Source of the DNA: a virus
Length of the DNA: 36,437 nt
Reading direction: 5' to 3' (one strand)
Virus record (IMG/VR): IMGVR_UViG_3300010160_000118
Span: 1-36,437 of that record
The notes beneath the pieces were generated by a model that did not search any database, was not told where the DNA came from, and saw only the letters and a program-made list of their open reading frames with translations. The number at the start of each line of letters is the position of its first letter. Position 1 is the stretch's first letter. Shown piece by piece: positions 19,822-28,780 of the stretch. The translations under genes and the position numbers were made by a program.

Positions 19822-21117
19822 CTAATTATGGGTGAGCAAGTCCCCGTCATTTAGCAAATCAATATTACGAAGTTTCGATTTCACCGATTTACTTACCTCC
19901 TCTTCAACGGAGTTGGCGGCAAATAGAATATATTGCAGCGCGGGAGTTTTAGCTCCCGTGCGATGGATACGACCTAGGGCCTGTTTAAGATCAACGGCAG
20001 AATACGTAGGACTAATTAAAGAAACTCTTGGCCTACCGTGTAAATCGTGCAGGTTAACGCCAACACCACCGGCAGCAATTTGGCAGATTATTAAGTAAGA
20101 CTTGTTCGCTTGAAAGGAGCCAATCGCCGCCTCCCTCTCTTCAGCTGTCTGATCCCCTAGAATATAAACCGGTTTGTGTTTCTTCATTCTCTCACCAATC
20201 GCCCCCAATGTTTGCTTGAAATTCACAAAGCACACAACACTTTTGCCCTCCTCTATTAGTTCTTCCGCCATTTCCGATATGACCGGGGCGCGGAGTAGTT
20301 CAATTTCTTGCCTCATACGCAATCGTTTGGTTAAAGGATTTTCTGGGTCAACATCTGCGCGGGCTTTATTTTTTAACTCTAAAATTTCTTCTTCAACTTT
20401 TTGATATAATTCGCCTATCTTCGGTGAAATGTCTAGCACTTCAGCATTAACTTGGTTGCTTGGGAAGGCGTCCCCCAGTTCGCTAATGCGCACTCTAACA
20501 CCCCTAGCTGGAAATATTTTTGAGTGAATGTCGGTTAACACGCGTTTCCCACCGCGGAATGTCATACCACCCCACGGAGCTTTTACTACCCCGTTTTTAT
20601 GGAGCCACTTAAAATAGTCTACTCCGTTGTGAAGTCCCAGAAGCCGGCCCGTAAAGCGCATATCTAAAGGACTTCCAGCCGCAGTGGCAGAAAGCATCAA
20701 TACGTTTGACCCGGCTGCGGCCTCAAGCATTGCTCCATTTTGCGACTTGTAACTCTTACAACGATGAACCTCGTCGAATATGTACAGAAAGTTTTTCCCC
20801 CTGTATTTCCAATCCCACTGTTTGTTCCCCAGTTTAGTTATAAATTCGGTATTACCAGTCCGCAACTTTTCATAGTTAAGTACAAATTTTGGGTGTAGCC
20901 CAAAAGTGCTACACCAATTTCTCCAGGCAGGAAGTACAATTTTGGGGGCTACGACGGCAAACTCAAACCCAAGTTCTTTTGCTACAGCGCAAGCCGTGAC
21001 AGTTTTTCCAGTCCCAGTATCAGAGCAATCCAGCGCGATCGAGTGGCTCCGAATTGCCTGAAGTATAGTACTTTTTGACTTCTCCTGCCACGGGCGCAAC
21101 TGCACAAGCGTCGGCAT
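19822..21117 (-). CDS. SNF2/SF2-type DNA helicase (431 aa)
   Basis: Helicase motifs occur in order: Q-like LRPWQEK (7-13), Walker A SDTGTGKT (32-39), motif II DEVH (115-118), motif III SAT (143-145), and motif VI QALGRIHRTG near the end. The compact form resembles phage SNF2-like DEAD/DEAH helicases used in replication or recombination. ATG 21117 was chosen; a GTG three codons earlier is also possible. It overlaps the upstream nuclease by 98 nt and probably works with it and the Cas4-like enzyme. Confidence 0.88.
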   Translation of the reverse strand: MPTLVQLRPWQEKSKSTILQAIRSHSIALDCSDTGTGKTVTACAVAKELGFEFAVVAPKIVLPAWRNWCSTFGLHPKFVLNYEKLRTGNTEFITKLGNKQWDWKYRGKNFLYIFDEVHRCKSYKSQNGAMLEAAAGSNVLMLSATAAGSPLDMRFTGRLLGLHNGVDYFKWLHKNGVVKAPWGGMTFRGGKRVLTDIHSKIFPARGVRVRISELGDAFPSNQVNAEVLDISPKIGELYQKVEEEILELKNKARADVDPENPLTKRLRMRQEIELLRAPVISEMAEELIEEGKSVVCFVNFKQTLGAIGERMKKHKPVYILGDQTAEEREAAIGSFQANKSYLIICQIAAGGVGVNLHDLHGRPRVSLISPTYSAVDLKQALGRIHRTGAKTPALQYILFAANSVEEEVSKSVKSKLRNIDLLNDGDLLTHN

Positions 21118-21421
21118 GTTTATCACGCACTAACTCAAGCCAATCTTTTGCAGCCATTGTAACAAGCCACTCGCACTTGTTTTTTCTATGGGCCACCACT
21201 GGCACACTCTTGCCACAATCTCGTTTTGCCTGCTCCATAGCTTTATTAATGTTGAGGGCTTCAACCCGTTTGACTTCAAAGTGAAATGGGAGGTTGGAGA
21301 CAACGTCCGGCGATTCCGGACTGCCGGAAAATTGCCTGCCACGCCTCGCTTCGTAACCCTCCGCTTTGAGGACGTCGCGCCACTCACGCTCTCCAACTTT
21401 GCCTTTTGTACAACTGTTCAT
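21020..21421 (-). CDS. Hjc/VRR-NUC-like PD-(D/E)XK endonuclease (133 aa)
   Basis: The motifs are those of Holliday-junction-resolvase-like phage endonucleases: KGKVGEREWRDVLKAEGY (conserved Glu), SGSPESPDVV (Asp), then FHFEVKRVEALN (ExK), then a helix NKAMEQAKRDCG. The length fits. It is the first gene of the leftward replication operon, next to the SNF2 helicase, and would cleave branched DNA before packaging. There is no clear ribosome binding site upstream of ATG 21421. Confidence 0.8.
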   Translation of the reverse strand: MNSCTKGKVGEREWRDVLKAEGYEARRGRQFSGSPESPDVVSNLPFHFEVKRVEALNINKAMEQAKRDCGKSVPVVAHRKNKCEWLVTMAAKDWLELVRDKHADACAVAPVAGEVKKYYTSGNSEPLDRAGLL

Positions 21422-21463
21422 AATTTAAGGGTGTGCTCATCGTGCGGGTAGAGTGAACTTAAA

Positions 21464-21477
21464 TTGACAACTGTCAA
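21464..21477. promoter_or_regulatory. TTGACA-AC-TGTCAA palindrome in the divergent promoter region
   Basis: This perfect 6-bp inverted repeat with a 2-bp spacer lies between the divergent replication and late operons (start codons at 21421 and 21484). It presents a consensus -35 TTGACA on each strand. It may be overlapping divergent promoters, an operator or both. No convincing -10 box was found in the right place for the rightward gene. Confidence 0.5.
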
Positions 21478-21483
21478 GTTAAT

Positions 21484-23217
21484 ATGCAGATTACTTTCTT
21501 GCCTATAGAAAAATATGGAAAGTCCTGGCCCGATGGGGCAGGAGATCTCGACATCGAATTACTGGCTTTTAAAGCGGGATTGAAACCCGAAGACGGAGGT
21601 CTTGGTAAAGCCCAACACTTTAAAAACGTAGTAAATTTGCTTTGGCCATACCACAAAACAAAAAACAAAAACGGTTTTTATTGGCACCCTTGGGCCGATT
21701 GGATGATTGAACGTGCTTGCGAAGAAAACTATTTGGCGATATCTGGTCCAAAATCCTCCGCCAAGACTTCCACCATGGCCATGTGGGGACTCGTCAACTG
21801 GTTGTGCGCCCCGCATGAGACATTGGTTTTGGTTACCACAACTAGCGTGCGGGAAGCGCGTAAACGGTTGTGGGGTTCAATTAGAGAACGCTACATGCAA
21901 GTTCCCGGCTTGCCCGGAAAGCTAGTAGACTCTATGGGAAAAATTGTATTGGATGTTTCGGAATCTGGAGAAGCCTCCGACCGCTCTTCAATTACCCTGG
22001 TTCCCTCAAGCCCAGACAAAGAAAAGGAGGCCACCGCCAAACTGATTGGGTTAAAAAACAAAAGAGTCTTTCTTATTGTCGACGAGGCAACTGACGTAAC
22101 AAATTCCGTGTTTGAAGCCATCAATAACTTAAATGCAAACCCGCAGTTTCAATGCGTTGCCCTTGGAAACTTTAATTCGCAATATGATCCCTTCGGTGTT
22201 TTTTCTACCCCCAAAGACGGGTGGAATTCGGTAACCGTAGAAGCAGACGAATGGGAAACAAAAAGTGGCAAATGTATTCATCTGGACGGACTCAAAACAC
22301 CTAATATTGAGCACAACGACAAATGGCCCTTCTTACTTACGTCCAAACAAGTAAAATACGCTATTGAGAATGAGGGGGAAAACTCTTTGTCTTTTTGGCG
22401 TTTTATTAGAAGTTTCCCCGCCCCTGTCGGCGCAGAGGAGGGAATCTATTCTGAAGCCGACTTTAGAAAATATGATGTTACTAAAGAGCCCCGGTGGTCA
22501 ACCCCTCCGTTGTTCTTAGCCGGTTTCGACCCCGCCTTCACAAACGGGGGAGATAGATCAGTCTTAGCCGTGCTTAAATACGGCCAAAGTGAGGAAGCGG
22601 GTCCGGCTGTTGCACTCCATAAGTTTCATTATTTACGGGAGGATGTGACCAAGCCCGAGCCCCGAAACTTTCAAATAGCCAGAGAAGTCATGCGCGTTTG
22701 CCAAGAGTCTGGCATACCGCCCGAAAGACTGGCCATAGACGCAACAGGAGCGGGCGACCCTTTTTGCGACATCTTGGCGGAGCTTTGGTCCCCCCGGATT
22801 CTTCGAATCAAATTCGGTGAGAGAGCATCTAGCCTCCCAGTCAGCATTACTAACCCAATCAAAGGTTCAGATAAGTATACTAATCGAGTTACGGAGTTAT
22901 GGTTTTCTGGGGTAGAATATATGAGAGCCGGGCAACTCAAGGGAGTAGTGCCGGATTTAGCCAAAGAAATGACGGGCCGCAAATACAACACCACTGGGGG
23001 CGGAAAGGTTACAGTAGAGCCAAAGAGAGATTATAAACTCCGATTGGGGCGCTCCCCCGATTTGGCGGATGCTTTCTTTTTAGGCTTAGATTTAGCGAGG
23101 CAGAAATTGGGTATTCACGCTGGGTCTTTGGTTGGGGGCAAACTTCGGTCTAGTTGGGCAGATCAAGCAAGAAAACTAGATCAAGTAATCCCCGATTCAG
23201 CCTTCCTCGGTAGCTGA
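21484..23217 (+). CDS. terL: Terminase large subunit (577 aa)
   Basis: The ATPase has Walker A GPKSSAKT (88-95, with Ala in place of the usual Gly before Lys) and Walker B VFLIVDEATD (D200, E201). Coupling residues follow (CVALGNFNS). The C-terminal RNase H-like nuclease has Asp349 in AGFDPAFTNGGDRS, Asp419 in LAIDATGAG and a third acid in SPDLADAFF (about 526-529). The enzyme cuts concatemeric DNA and drives it into the prohead through the portal encoded next. It starts the rightward late operon. No ribosome binding site is seen before ATG 21484. Confidence 0.95.
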   Translation: MQITFLPIEKYGKSWPDGAGDLDIELLAFKAGLKPEDGGLGKAQHFKNVVNLLWPYHKTKNKNGFYWHPWADWMIERACEENYLAISGPKSSAKTSTMAMWGLVNWLCAPHETLVLVTTTSVREARKRLWGSIRERYMQVPGLPGKLVDSMGKIVLDVSESGEASDRSSITLVPSSPDKEKEATAKLIGLKNKRVFLIVDEATDVTNSVFEAINNLNANPQFQCVALGNFNSQYDPFGVFSTPKDGWNSVTVEADEWETKSGKCIHLDGLKTPNIEHNDKWPFLLTSKQVKYAIENEGENSLSFWRFIRSFPAPVGAEEGIYSEADFRKYDVTKEPRWSTPPLFLAGFDPAFTNGGDRSVLAVLKYGQSEEAGPAVALHKFHYLREDVTKPEPRNFQIAREVMRVCQESGIPPERLAIDATGAGDPFCDILAELWSPRILRIKFGERASSLPVSITNPIKGSDKYTNRVTELWFSGVEYMRAGQLKGVVPDLAKEMTGRKYNTTGGGKVTVEPKRDYKLRLGRSPDLADAFFLGLDLARQKLGIHAGSLVGGKLRSSWADQARKLDQVIPDSAFLGS

Positions 23218-23224
23218 AAGTTGA

Positions 23225-25558
23225 TTGACAGGGATAGCCGTCTCGCCCATACTAGGCGAACTTGTGGAACCCAAATACAACACACACTCGGTGCCCGATT
23301 CCGACTTGTTGACAATAAGTGAAAGCGGAAAAGCCCCCAAAACCCGAATTAGCGACCACAACGGGTTGCATAGCCTTTATCAAAATCTTTATTTAGCAGA
23401 CGAGGCGTCGGCTCGCGACCGCACCAGGATCATGGACATGTTTGACGGGGCGGCTCCCTACGACCCCGTCACTCTTCGTCGTTTGGGCCAGGGCTACCGA
23501 GCGAATTTAAACTTTGGCGAGGCTGGCGCTGACCTAGAAAAAGCTCTTACCTCTTACAATGATTTAGTGACATCTGTAGATAGATTGGTGACTGTAAAAA
23601 CTCGTTTTGGGGATGAGAGCCAGCGCGAAGAATACGGTTCAATTATTGCCGAAGAATTTCACCGTTTAATCACAAAAGACTGGCCGAGCTTTTATTTTAA
23701 ACAACAACTTCTTTCCTACTACTTCGTCTCCCAAGGCTTAGGGATTGCTTTTTTTGAGGATGAACGAAATTGGCATTGGAACGTATGCCCTATCGGGGAT
23801 TTCTTTATTCCAAGAGGAACCTCTGCGACCGAGGACAAAGTAGAGATTGCTTGCGTTCGTCGGATTTATTTGACCCACGAATTGTTCCGGTACATTGAAG
23901 ACCCCAAAATTGCAGCGCAGGCCGGCTGGAATGTGGACGCAGTTCGAGAAGCTATTCGTGACGCCACCACTACCTTCCCTCAAGATGGATTTAATTGGGA
24001 AGAGTTGCAAAGACAAATTAAAGATAACGATTTGTATTTTGCTCATGTACGCAGCAGAGAAGTACATGTAGTGCATTACTACGTGCGGGAGTTTGACGGG
24101 AGTTATTCCCACGCAATCGGCAGGAGAGATGGCAAGGGAGACTTTTTGTTTAAGAAGTTAAACCGTTTTAAAAGTGCCTCGGAGGCGTTCCACATATTTA
24201 CTTATGGTGTTGGGAATGGAATGTATCATTCTATCCGTGGTTTGGGGTATAAGATTTTCCCTCACATTCAGATGACTAATCGTCTTCGTTGCGCCATGGC
24301 GGATGGGGCAATGCTTCAGACTTCTGTTTTACTACAACCGCAGAGCGCTGAAGATGTTTCCCGAATGACAATGGCCTACTCCGGGCCCCTCTCTTTTCTC
24401 CCCCCTGGATTAAATGTTGTCCAAACTCAATTCCCCAACTTAGCCCAAAATGTCCAACCTATTGTAAATGAAATGGCGATGGTTCGCCAGAGTAATACCG
24501 GCTCCTACCGGACGCAGATGAACGCCCCCACGGGCAACCCGCGAACAGCCACAGAGGTTGAAGCTCAACTCGCCAACGAAGCCATTCTCACAACAAACTC
24601 AATGAACCTATTTTATGTTCCTTGGGGGAGATTGTTGAGAGAGCAGTTTAGGAGATTGCAGCGCGATACCTGGATTCCGGGGGAGATAGGGGCCGCGGAA
24701 GCTTTAAAATTCCGCCAAAGACTTGAAGAGCGCGGGGTCCCATGGCCGGCCGTACGGGCCGTGTACAGTGTAGATGCCGTAAAAGCCGTTGGTCTTGGTT
24801 CCCCAGCCGCTCGTCTGGCTACTTTCAATGAATTTATGGGAATGTTGCCCCGATTCGATGAGCTGGGCCAAGTCAATGCAATGCGCGACCGCATCGCGGC
24901 ACGAGTGGGGTATGACCAAGTTGATAGGTACTTGCCCAACCCCACAGTCAAGAATCGTATTCCGGCCGACGCAAAGATTGCGGAGTTGGAGAATGGGGCC
25001 ATGCAAGCGGGAAGGTCGGTCACCGTTCTCCCCAATGAAAACCACGCCATTCATTTATCTGTTCATTTGCGCGAGTCCCAACCAATTGTTGAAGCTGTTC
25101 AAAATAATCAACTCGAAGACAAACAGGGTACGCTTCGATTTTTGACCATGATGTTTCAACATGTAAACGAACATTTTATTAAAATTGCTGAAGACCAAAC
25201 AAAAGCTCAAGAAATAGGACAGATTAAGATGGCGATGAATTTAATGCGCGAAGCCGTAATGAATTTACAACGAGACGTGGAAGAAGACATTCGTAAGGCA
25301 GCCGAGCAAGAACAACAAATGGCTTTAGAGCAAGGCCAAGTTCCCTCTATTTCGCCGCAAATGCAAATGAAAATGCAAGAGCACCAGCTCGATATGCAAT
25401 TGAAACAAGAACGAGCCGCCCTAGAAAATCAATTTAAAGAGATGGAACTCCGACAAAAAATGGCTTTAGAAGACGCGCAAACCAAACAAAAATTAGCTTT
25501 ACAAGATGCGCAAGCTGCGGCTAACCTACGAACCGCGATGAATACCACCGCTGCTTAA
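23225..25558 (+). CDS. Portal protein (777 aa)
   Basis: It follows terL by 7 nt. The likely start is TTG 23225; no ATG occurs until residue 70, which would cut into the conserved MDMFDGAAPYDPVTLRR region. The N-terminal two-thirds have the mixed alpha/beta clip and stem pattern of podovirus-type portals. The last 130 residues are a Gln-rich coiled coil (EEDIRKAAEQEQQMALEQ, QMKMQEHQLDMQLKQERAAL), as in long portal barrels. The dodecameric portal is the DNA entry channel and tail attachment point. Confidence 0.85.
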   Translation: MTGIAVSPILGELVEPKYNTHSVPDSDLLTISESGKAPKTRISDHNGLHSLYQNLYLADEASARDRTRIMDMFDGAAPYDPVTLRRLGQGYRANLNFGEAGADLEKALTSYNDLVTSVDRLVTVKTRFGDESQREEYGSIIAEEFHRLITKDWPSFYFKQQLLSYYFVSQGLGIAFFEDERNWHWNVCPIGDFFIPRGTSATEDKVEIACVRRIYLTHELFRYIEDPKIAAQAGWNVDAVREAIRDATTTFPQDGFNWEELQRQIKDNDLYFAHVRSREVHVVHYYVREFDGSYSHAIGRRDGKGDFLFKKLNRFKSASEAFHIFTYGVGNGMYHSIRGLGYKIFPHIQMTNRLRCAMADGAMLQTSVLLQPQSAEDVSRMTMAYSGPLSFLPPGLNVVQTQFPNLAQNVQPIVNEMAMVRQSNTGSYRTQMNAPTGNPRTATEVEAQLANEAILTTNSMNLFYVPWGRLLREQFRRLQRDTWIPGEIGAAEALKFRQRLEERGVPWPAVRAVYSVDAVKAVGLGSPAARLATFNEFMGMLPRFDELGQVNAMRDRIAARVGYDQVDRYLPNPTVKNRIPADAKIAELENGAMQAGRSVTVLPNENHAIHLSVHLRESQPIVEAVQNNQLEDKQGTLRFLTMMFQHVNEHFIKIAEDQTKAQEIGQIKMAMNLMREAVMNLQRDVEEDIRKAAEQEQQMALEQGQVPSISPQMQMKMQEHQLDMQLKQERAALENQFKEMELRQKMALEDAQTKQKLALQDAQAAANLRTAMNTTAA

Positions 25559-25562
25559 AAGC

Positions 25563-25859
25563 ATGACATTAAACGATTGGAATAAAAGACAAGATTTTAA
25601 GTTAGCCTGGAAAGGCTTCTATAAATCGGAACCGGGTCAGGCATTAAAGCAAGTGTTAACAAATTTAGGAATCCCCGTTCCGACACTTCCGCCCGCGGGA
25701 ATAGATTTTGTGGACTGGAACGCGACATTAAATTCGCGCCGAGAAGGTTATTACGAGGCAGTTCGAATTTTAGGAGCTCTGTCAGAAGAAGAAGCAGAAC
25801 CAACTAATCTCCCAGCTCCGTGGGAGAAAACAACAGCAGAAGAAGAAGAAACAAACTAA
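25563..25859 (+). CDS. Small hypothetical head-region protein (98 aa)
   Basis: It lies between the portal and scaffold-like genes. It begins MTLNDWNKRQDFKLAWKGFY, has a helical middle (REGYYEAVRILGALSEEEAE) and ends in an acidic tail (WEKTTAEEEETN). Small proteins at this position recur in phages with this gene order, but their role is not defined. Spacing to the portal stop is 4 nt. Confidence 0.75.
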   Translation: MTLNDWNKRQDFKLAWKGFYKSEPGQALKQVLTNLGIPVPTLPPAGIDFVDWNATLNSRREGYYEAVRILGALSEEEAEPTNLPAPWEKTTAEEEETN

Positions 25860-25876
25860 CCTAAGGAACACAAAAC

Positions 25877-27094
25877 ATGAGTGAAACAAACACAGCCACC
25901 CCAGAACCAGCAGTTGTAGGATCCGAAGGATCAGATAATTTAAGTTTTGCCGACGCTTTTGATGTTGGGTTTGAGGCTCTAGACAAAGCCCCGACACCCG
26001 AAGTTGCGCCAACCGCAACAGCCGTCGCAGCCCCCAGCGAAACAATTAAAACCGTTGAGACCACAAAAACAGAAGTTTCGGCATTAACTAACCCTTTAGA
26101 CATATTGACCAAACGGATGACAGGTCAGGAAGAAGTAAAAACTACCCCGGTTTCTTCCGACGAGATTGATGTTAAACCCCCGGAGAATCTTAAACCCGAA
26201 GCTCAAACTGCTTGGGCTCGTTTGACTAAAGATCTAAGAGACTCTAGGGCTAAAGTTAAAGAATTAGAAACAAAAACTTCAGAAGCCCCCGTCAATTCCG
26301 TCGAACAGATTGATTTACAAAATCAGTTAAATGCTTTAAAAGCCGAGAGAGACGAGTACGAAAGCGAGCTTAAGCTGTCCCGTTTAGAGTCCACAAAAGA
26401 GTATAAACAGGCCGTTACTGAGCCCCTACTTGACATTCAGCAAGAAGTATCAGAACTTGCGGAGCTTTATAAAGCAGACCCCAGGGGTATTTATGCGGCA
26501 ATGGTCGAGCCTAACGCGGCTACCCGCAGAGCCCTGCTAAAAGAAGCCACCGCTTCTTTTGACCCAATCGACGCTTTGGCAATTCGTTCTAAAGCTGAGG
26601 ATCTTCAGAAAGTTTTTGCTAGAAGAGATATCTTAACTAAAGACGTTCAGACAGTACTTCAAATGTTAGATACAGAGCAGAAACAGCAACAAGAACAGTT
26701 TTATAAACAAAGCCAACTAGAGGTTGAAACTGCGTACAAAAGTGAGTGGGAGAATCTTCAAAAAGAGAATGCCCTATTGCGCCCGATTGAAGGAAATGAA
26801 TCTTGGAATAATACCATCAATAGTATCCAACAGCAGGCCCTTCAGATTGAGAATACTGAACTTGACCCCAGGGCAAAAGCCAAATTGACGTTTAATGCTG
26901 CTGCGATGCCGGTAGTAATGAATGTATTTCAAGACTATGTTTCTAAGACTCAATCTCGCATTTCAGAATTAGAAGCTTTGACTAAAGAACTTAGGTCTAC
27001 ACTTCCATCCTCAGGCGGGTCTAGGGATAGTGGGCCAGAGGTTCCAGCCGATCTAGGTTTTGTAGAAGCCTTAGAGCGGGGCATGAAGCAATAA
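25877..27094 (+). CDS. Probable capsid scaffolding protein (405 aa)
   Basis: AAGGA lies 9 nt before ATG 25877. The protein is acidic, low in aromatic residues, and mostly helical or unfolded. It has coiled coils (LRDSRAKVKELETKTSEAP, LNALKAERDEYESELKLSR), a Pro/Thr-rich N-terminal third and a C-terminal helix (LGFVEALERGMKQ). Position just before the major capsid gene, size and composition fit a scaffold that guides prohead assembly and then leaves. No protease domain is visible in it. A similar C-terminal helix occurs in the 29139-29402 protein. Confidence 0.7.
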   Translation: MSETNTATPEPAVVGSEGSDNLSFADAFDVGFEALDKAPTPEVAPTATAVAAPSETIKTVETTKTEVSALTNPLDILTKRMTGQEEVKTTPVSSDEIDVKPPENLKPEAQTAWARLTKDLRDSRAKVKELETKTSEAPVNSVEQIDLQNQLNALKAERDEYESELKLSRLESTKEYKQAVTEPLLDIQQEVSELAELYKADPRGIYAAMVEPNAATRRALLKEATASFDPIDALAIRSKAEDLQKVFARRDILTKDVQTVLQMLDTEQKQQQEQFYKQSQLEVETAYKSEWENLQKENALLRPIEGNESWNNTINSIQQQALQIENTELDPRAKAKLTFNAAAMPVVMNVFQDYVSKTQSRISELEALTKELRSTLPSSGGSRDSGPEVPADLGFVEALERGMKQ

Positions 27095-27108
27095 ATTGTT
27101 AAAAGGTA

Positions 27109-27136
27109 TTGACACGTTCTAACCGGTTGATACATT
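27109..27136 (+). promoter_or_regulatory. Sigma70-like promoter ahead of the capsid gene
   Basis: TTGACA (27109-27114) and TACATT (27131-27136) are spaced 16 nt apart. It follows the scaffold gene stop by 15 nt and would start an RNA of about 220 nt before the capsid start codon. It would give extra capsid transcript independent of the terminase promoter. Confidence 0.6.
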
Positions 27137-27142
27137 TAGCTC

Positions 27143-27286
27143 GTTTGAGTCAGGTATAAAGATTGAGACCCTACTCGAACAAGACCTATAAAGATTGAGA
27201 TGGTCTAGCAGAAATCGGGCATTAAAAGCTCTGGGATGCCGCCAGGGAAAAGTTTTGAGAACATAGTAAAACTGGATAGCCCCGAT
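27143..27286 (+). ncRNA. Structured 5' leader of the capsid gene
   Basis: The 227-nt leader holds two hairpins displaying the same 14-nt loop, TATAAAGATTGAGA (27155-27168 and 27187-27200), on different stems (GTTTGAGT with ACTCGAAC; AGACC with GGTCT). A larger domain follows: an outer stem ATCGGG (27214-27219) with CCCGAT (27281-27286), enclosing hairpins CTCTGG/CCAGGG (27229-27247) and AGTTTT/AAAACT (27251-27273). The loop of the first hairpin (ATGCC, 27236-27240) can pair with GGCAT (27218-27222), a possible pseudoknot. No ORF explains this DNA. It is likely a regulatory or stabilising RNA for capsid expression. Confidence 0.65.
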
Positions 27287-27363
27287 AGGGACTAGCAGGA
27301 TTATTATAAATCACAACCGACCCTTTGCGCGAGTGAGGGGAAGGATGAAAGGAAATTACTAAT

Positions 27364-28758
27364 ATGGCTACTACTTATAGCATTCAACAGCTTCTTGTTA
27401 AAGAAGCGGGTCGTATCGGACCGGAGATTTATCGCCGGACGATCGATACCTCAGCTTGGCTCAAACTAACTAAACAGGAACAATTCCCTGAGGAGATGGG
27501 CGATGTAATCAGTTCGGTTACATTCGAACGTTTCTACCCCTCCAGCTCACTTGCTTCTGCCGCTGATACCGCGGTTGGCTACGCAGTCAACGATATCAAG
27601 TCAGACGCAGGAACTAACTGGCGGATCCTCGGATCAAATCAAAACACCCAGAACTACCAAACCTTCAACCCTTTCACCCAGGCCGTCAGCACGGCTGGTG
27701 ACGGATTGCCGGTGGCGTCTAGCTCTTCCTCTGGTAACGTTCTGCCCAAACCACTCACAGGAGTTACCTTTGGTCAGAAACTCCGCCAGTATTCGCTAGA
27801 ATGGGCCTCGGTTGATTCCCCCGATATCGCTCTCGAAGACTTGCGCTTTGCCGTTAAACGCAAAGAGCAGCTCTCGAACATCATGGATGTCTTGACTGAA
27901 TCGACCTCCTTGGTTTGGCAGGATCGTTACCGGACTCTATACACCAAGACGGTTGCACTTGAAGGAAACCTTGTTTACCCTAGCACCACTGCTAACGGTA
28001 TCGTTGCCTCTACTTCAGCTAGCTCTGGTGACGCAGCAGTTGTTTATAACGCTGTGACTGGTGGAGTCGGTACTGCTGCCTCTGGCACAATCACTGCCGC
28101 CAACTTGCCTAATAGCCAGTTGACGCAGGGAATCCTGAAGCGGCTCTATATGAAGCTCATTCGTGACGGCGCAGGATCTAAGGCCATGGGCCGTGAAAAC
28201 GGAGCACCCGTGTTCATGTTGATCTGCGGTGCCGAAACAAGTGAAAGCTTGATTCGCTTGAATGCGGATATCCGTCAGGATTTCCGGTATGCCAAGCCGA
28301 ATGAATTGCTCACGCCCCTTGGCATCGAGCGTTCTTACGGTGGCTTCTATCACTCAATTGATCCGTATCCCCCGCGGTTTGCCGTGTTTGATACGACTAA
28401 TGATAACCTTATCCGCGTGTATCCTTTCCGCAAGGAAACGACCACTAAGGGTACGGCTTATAATATCAACCCCGCGTACGAGACGGCTTCCTACGAAATT
28501 AGCTATATCTTCCATCAAGAAGTAATGCGTTCTGTAGTCCCCAGCCCAATCAACACGAACAACAAAATGGGTTTCAACCCCCAGAACTACCGTGGTGAGT
28601 TCAAGTGGGTTAACATCCTCGATCGTGAAAATAATCCGGACGGCAATGTCGGATATTTTCGCGGAGTTTGTGCGAGCGGTGCTCGTCCCGTGTTCCCGCA
28701 GTATGGCTACGTCATCCTGCATAACCGGGCCAGCATTAGCCTTGATTACGTTAGCTAA
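27364..28758 (+). CDS. Major capsid protein (464 aa)
   Basis: Starts at ATG 27364 after GAAAGGAAAT. It lies directly after the scaffold-like gene, with its own promoter and structured leader. The protein begins MATTYSIQQLLVKEAGRIGP and contains FPEEMGDVISSVTFERFYPS, a typical spine-helix and E-loop style opening of HK97-fold capsids of podovirus-like phages. The composition is Ser/Thr/Asn-rich in the middle, as expected of a shell protein. No N-terminal cleavage domain is apparent. Identification rests on position, length and general pattern. Confidence 0.85.
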   Translation: MATTYSIQQLLVKEAGRIGPEIYRRTIDTSAWLKLTKQEQFPEEMGDVISSVTFERFYPSSSLASAADTAVGYAVNDIKSDAGTNWRILGSNQNTQNYQTFNPFTQAVSTAGDGLPVASSSSSGNVLPKPLTGVTFGQKLRQYSLEWASVDSPDIALEDLRFAVKRKEQLSNIMDVLTESTSLVWQDRYRTLYTKTVALEGNLVYPSTTANGIVASTSASSGDAAVVYNAVTGGVGTAASGTITAANLPNSQLTQGILKRLYMKLIRDGAGSKAMGRENGAPVFMLICGAETSESLIRLNADIRQDFRYAKPNELLTPLGIERSYGGFYHSIDPYPPRFAVFDTTNDNLIRVYPFRKETTTKGTAYNINPAYETASYEISYIFHQEVMRSVVPSPINTNNKMGFNPQNYRGEFKWVNILDRENNPDGNVGYFRGVCASGARPVFPQYGYVILHNRASISLDYVS

Positions 28759-28780
28759 TTGAAGAAAGGAGATCTCTAAA

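Noticed and set aside
24613-25050. 145-codon and 116-codon minus-strand frames in the portal gene
   Set aside because: Antisense shadows of a well-supported gene.
27137-27363. tRNA, tmRNA or group I intron in the capsid leader
   Set aside because: No cloverleaf with a T-loop GTTCRA and acceptor stem, no CCA end, and none of the conserved intron core segments that I know could be found.
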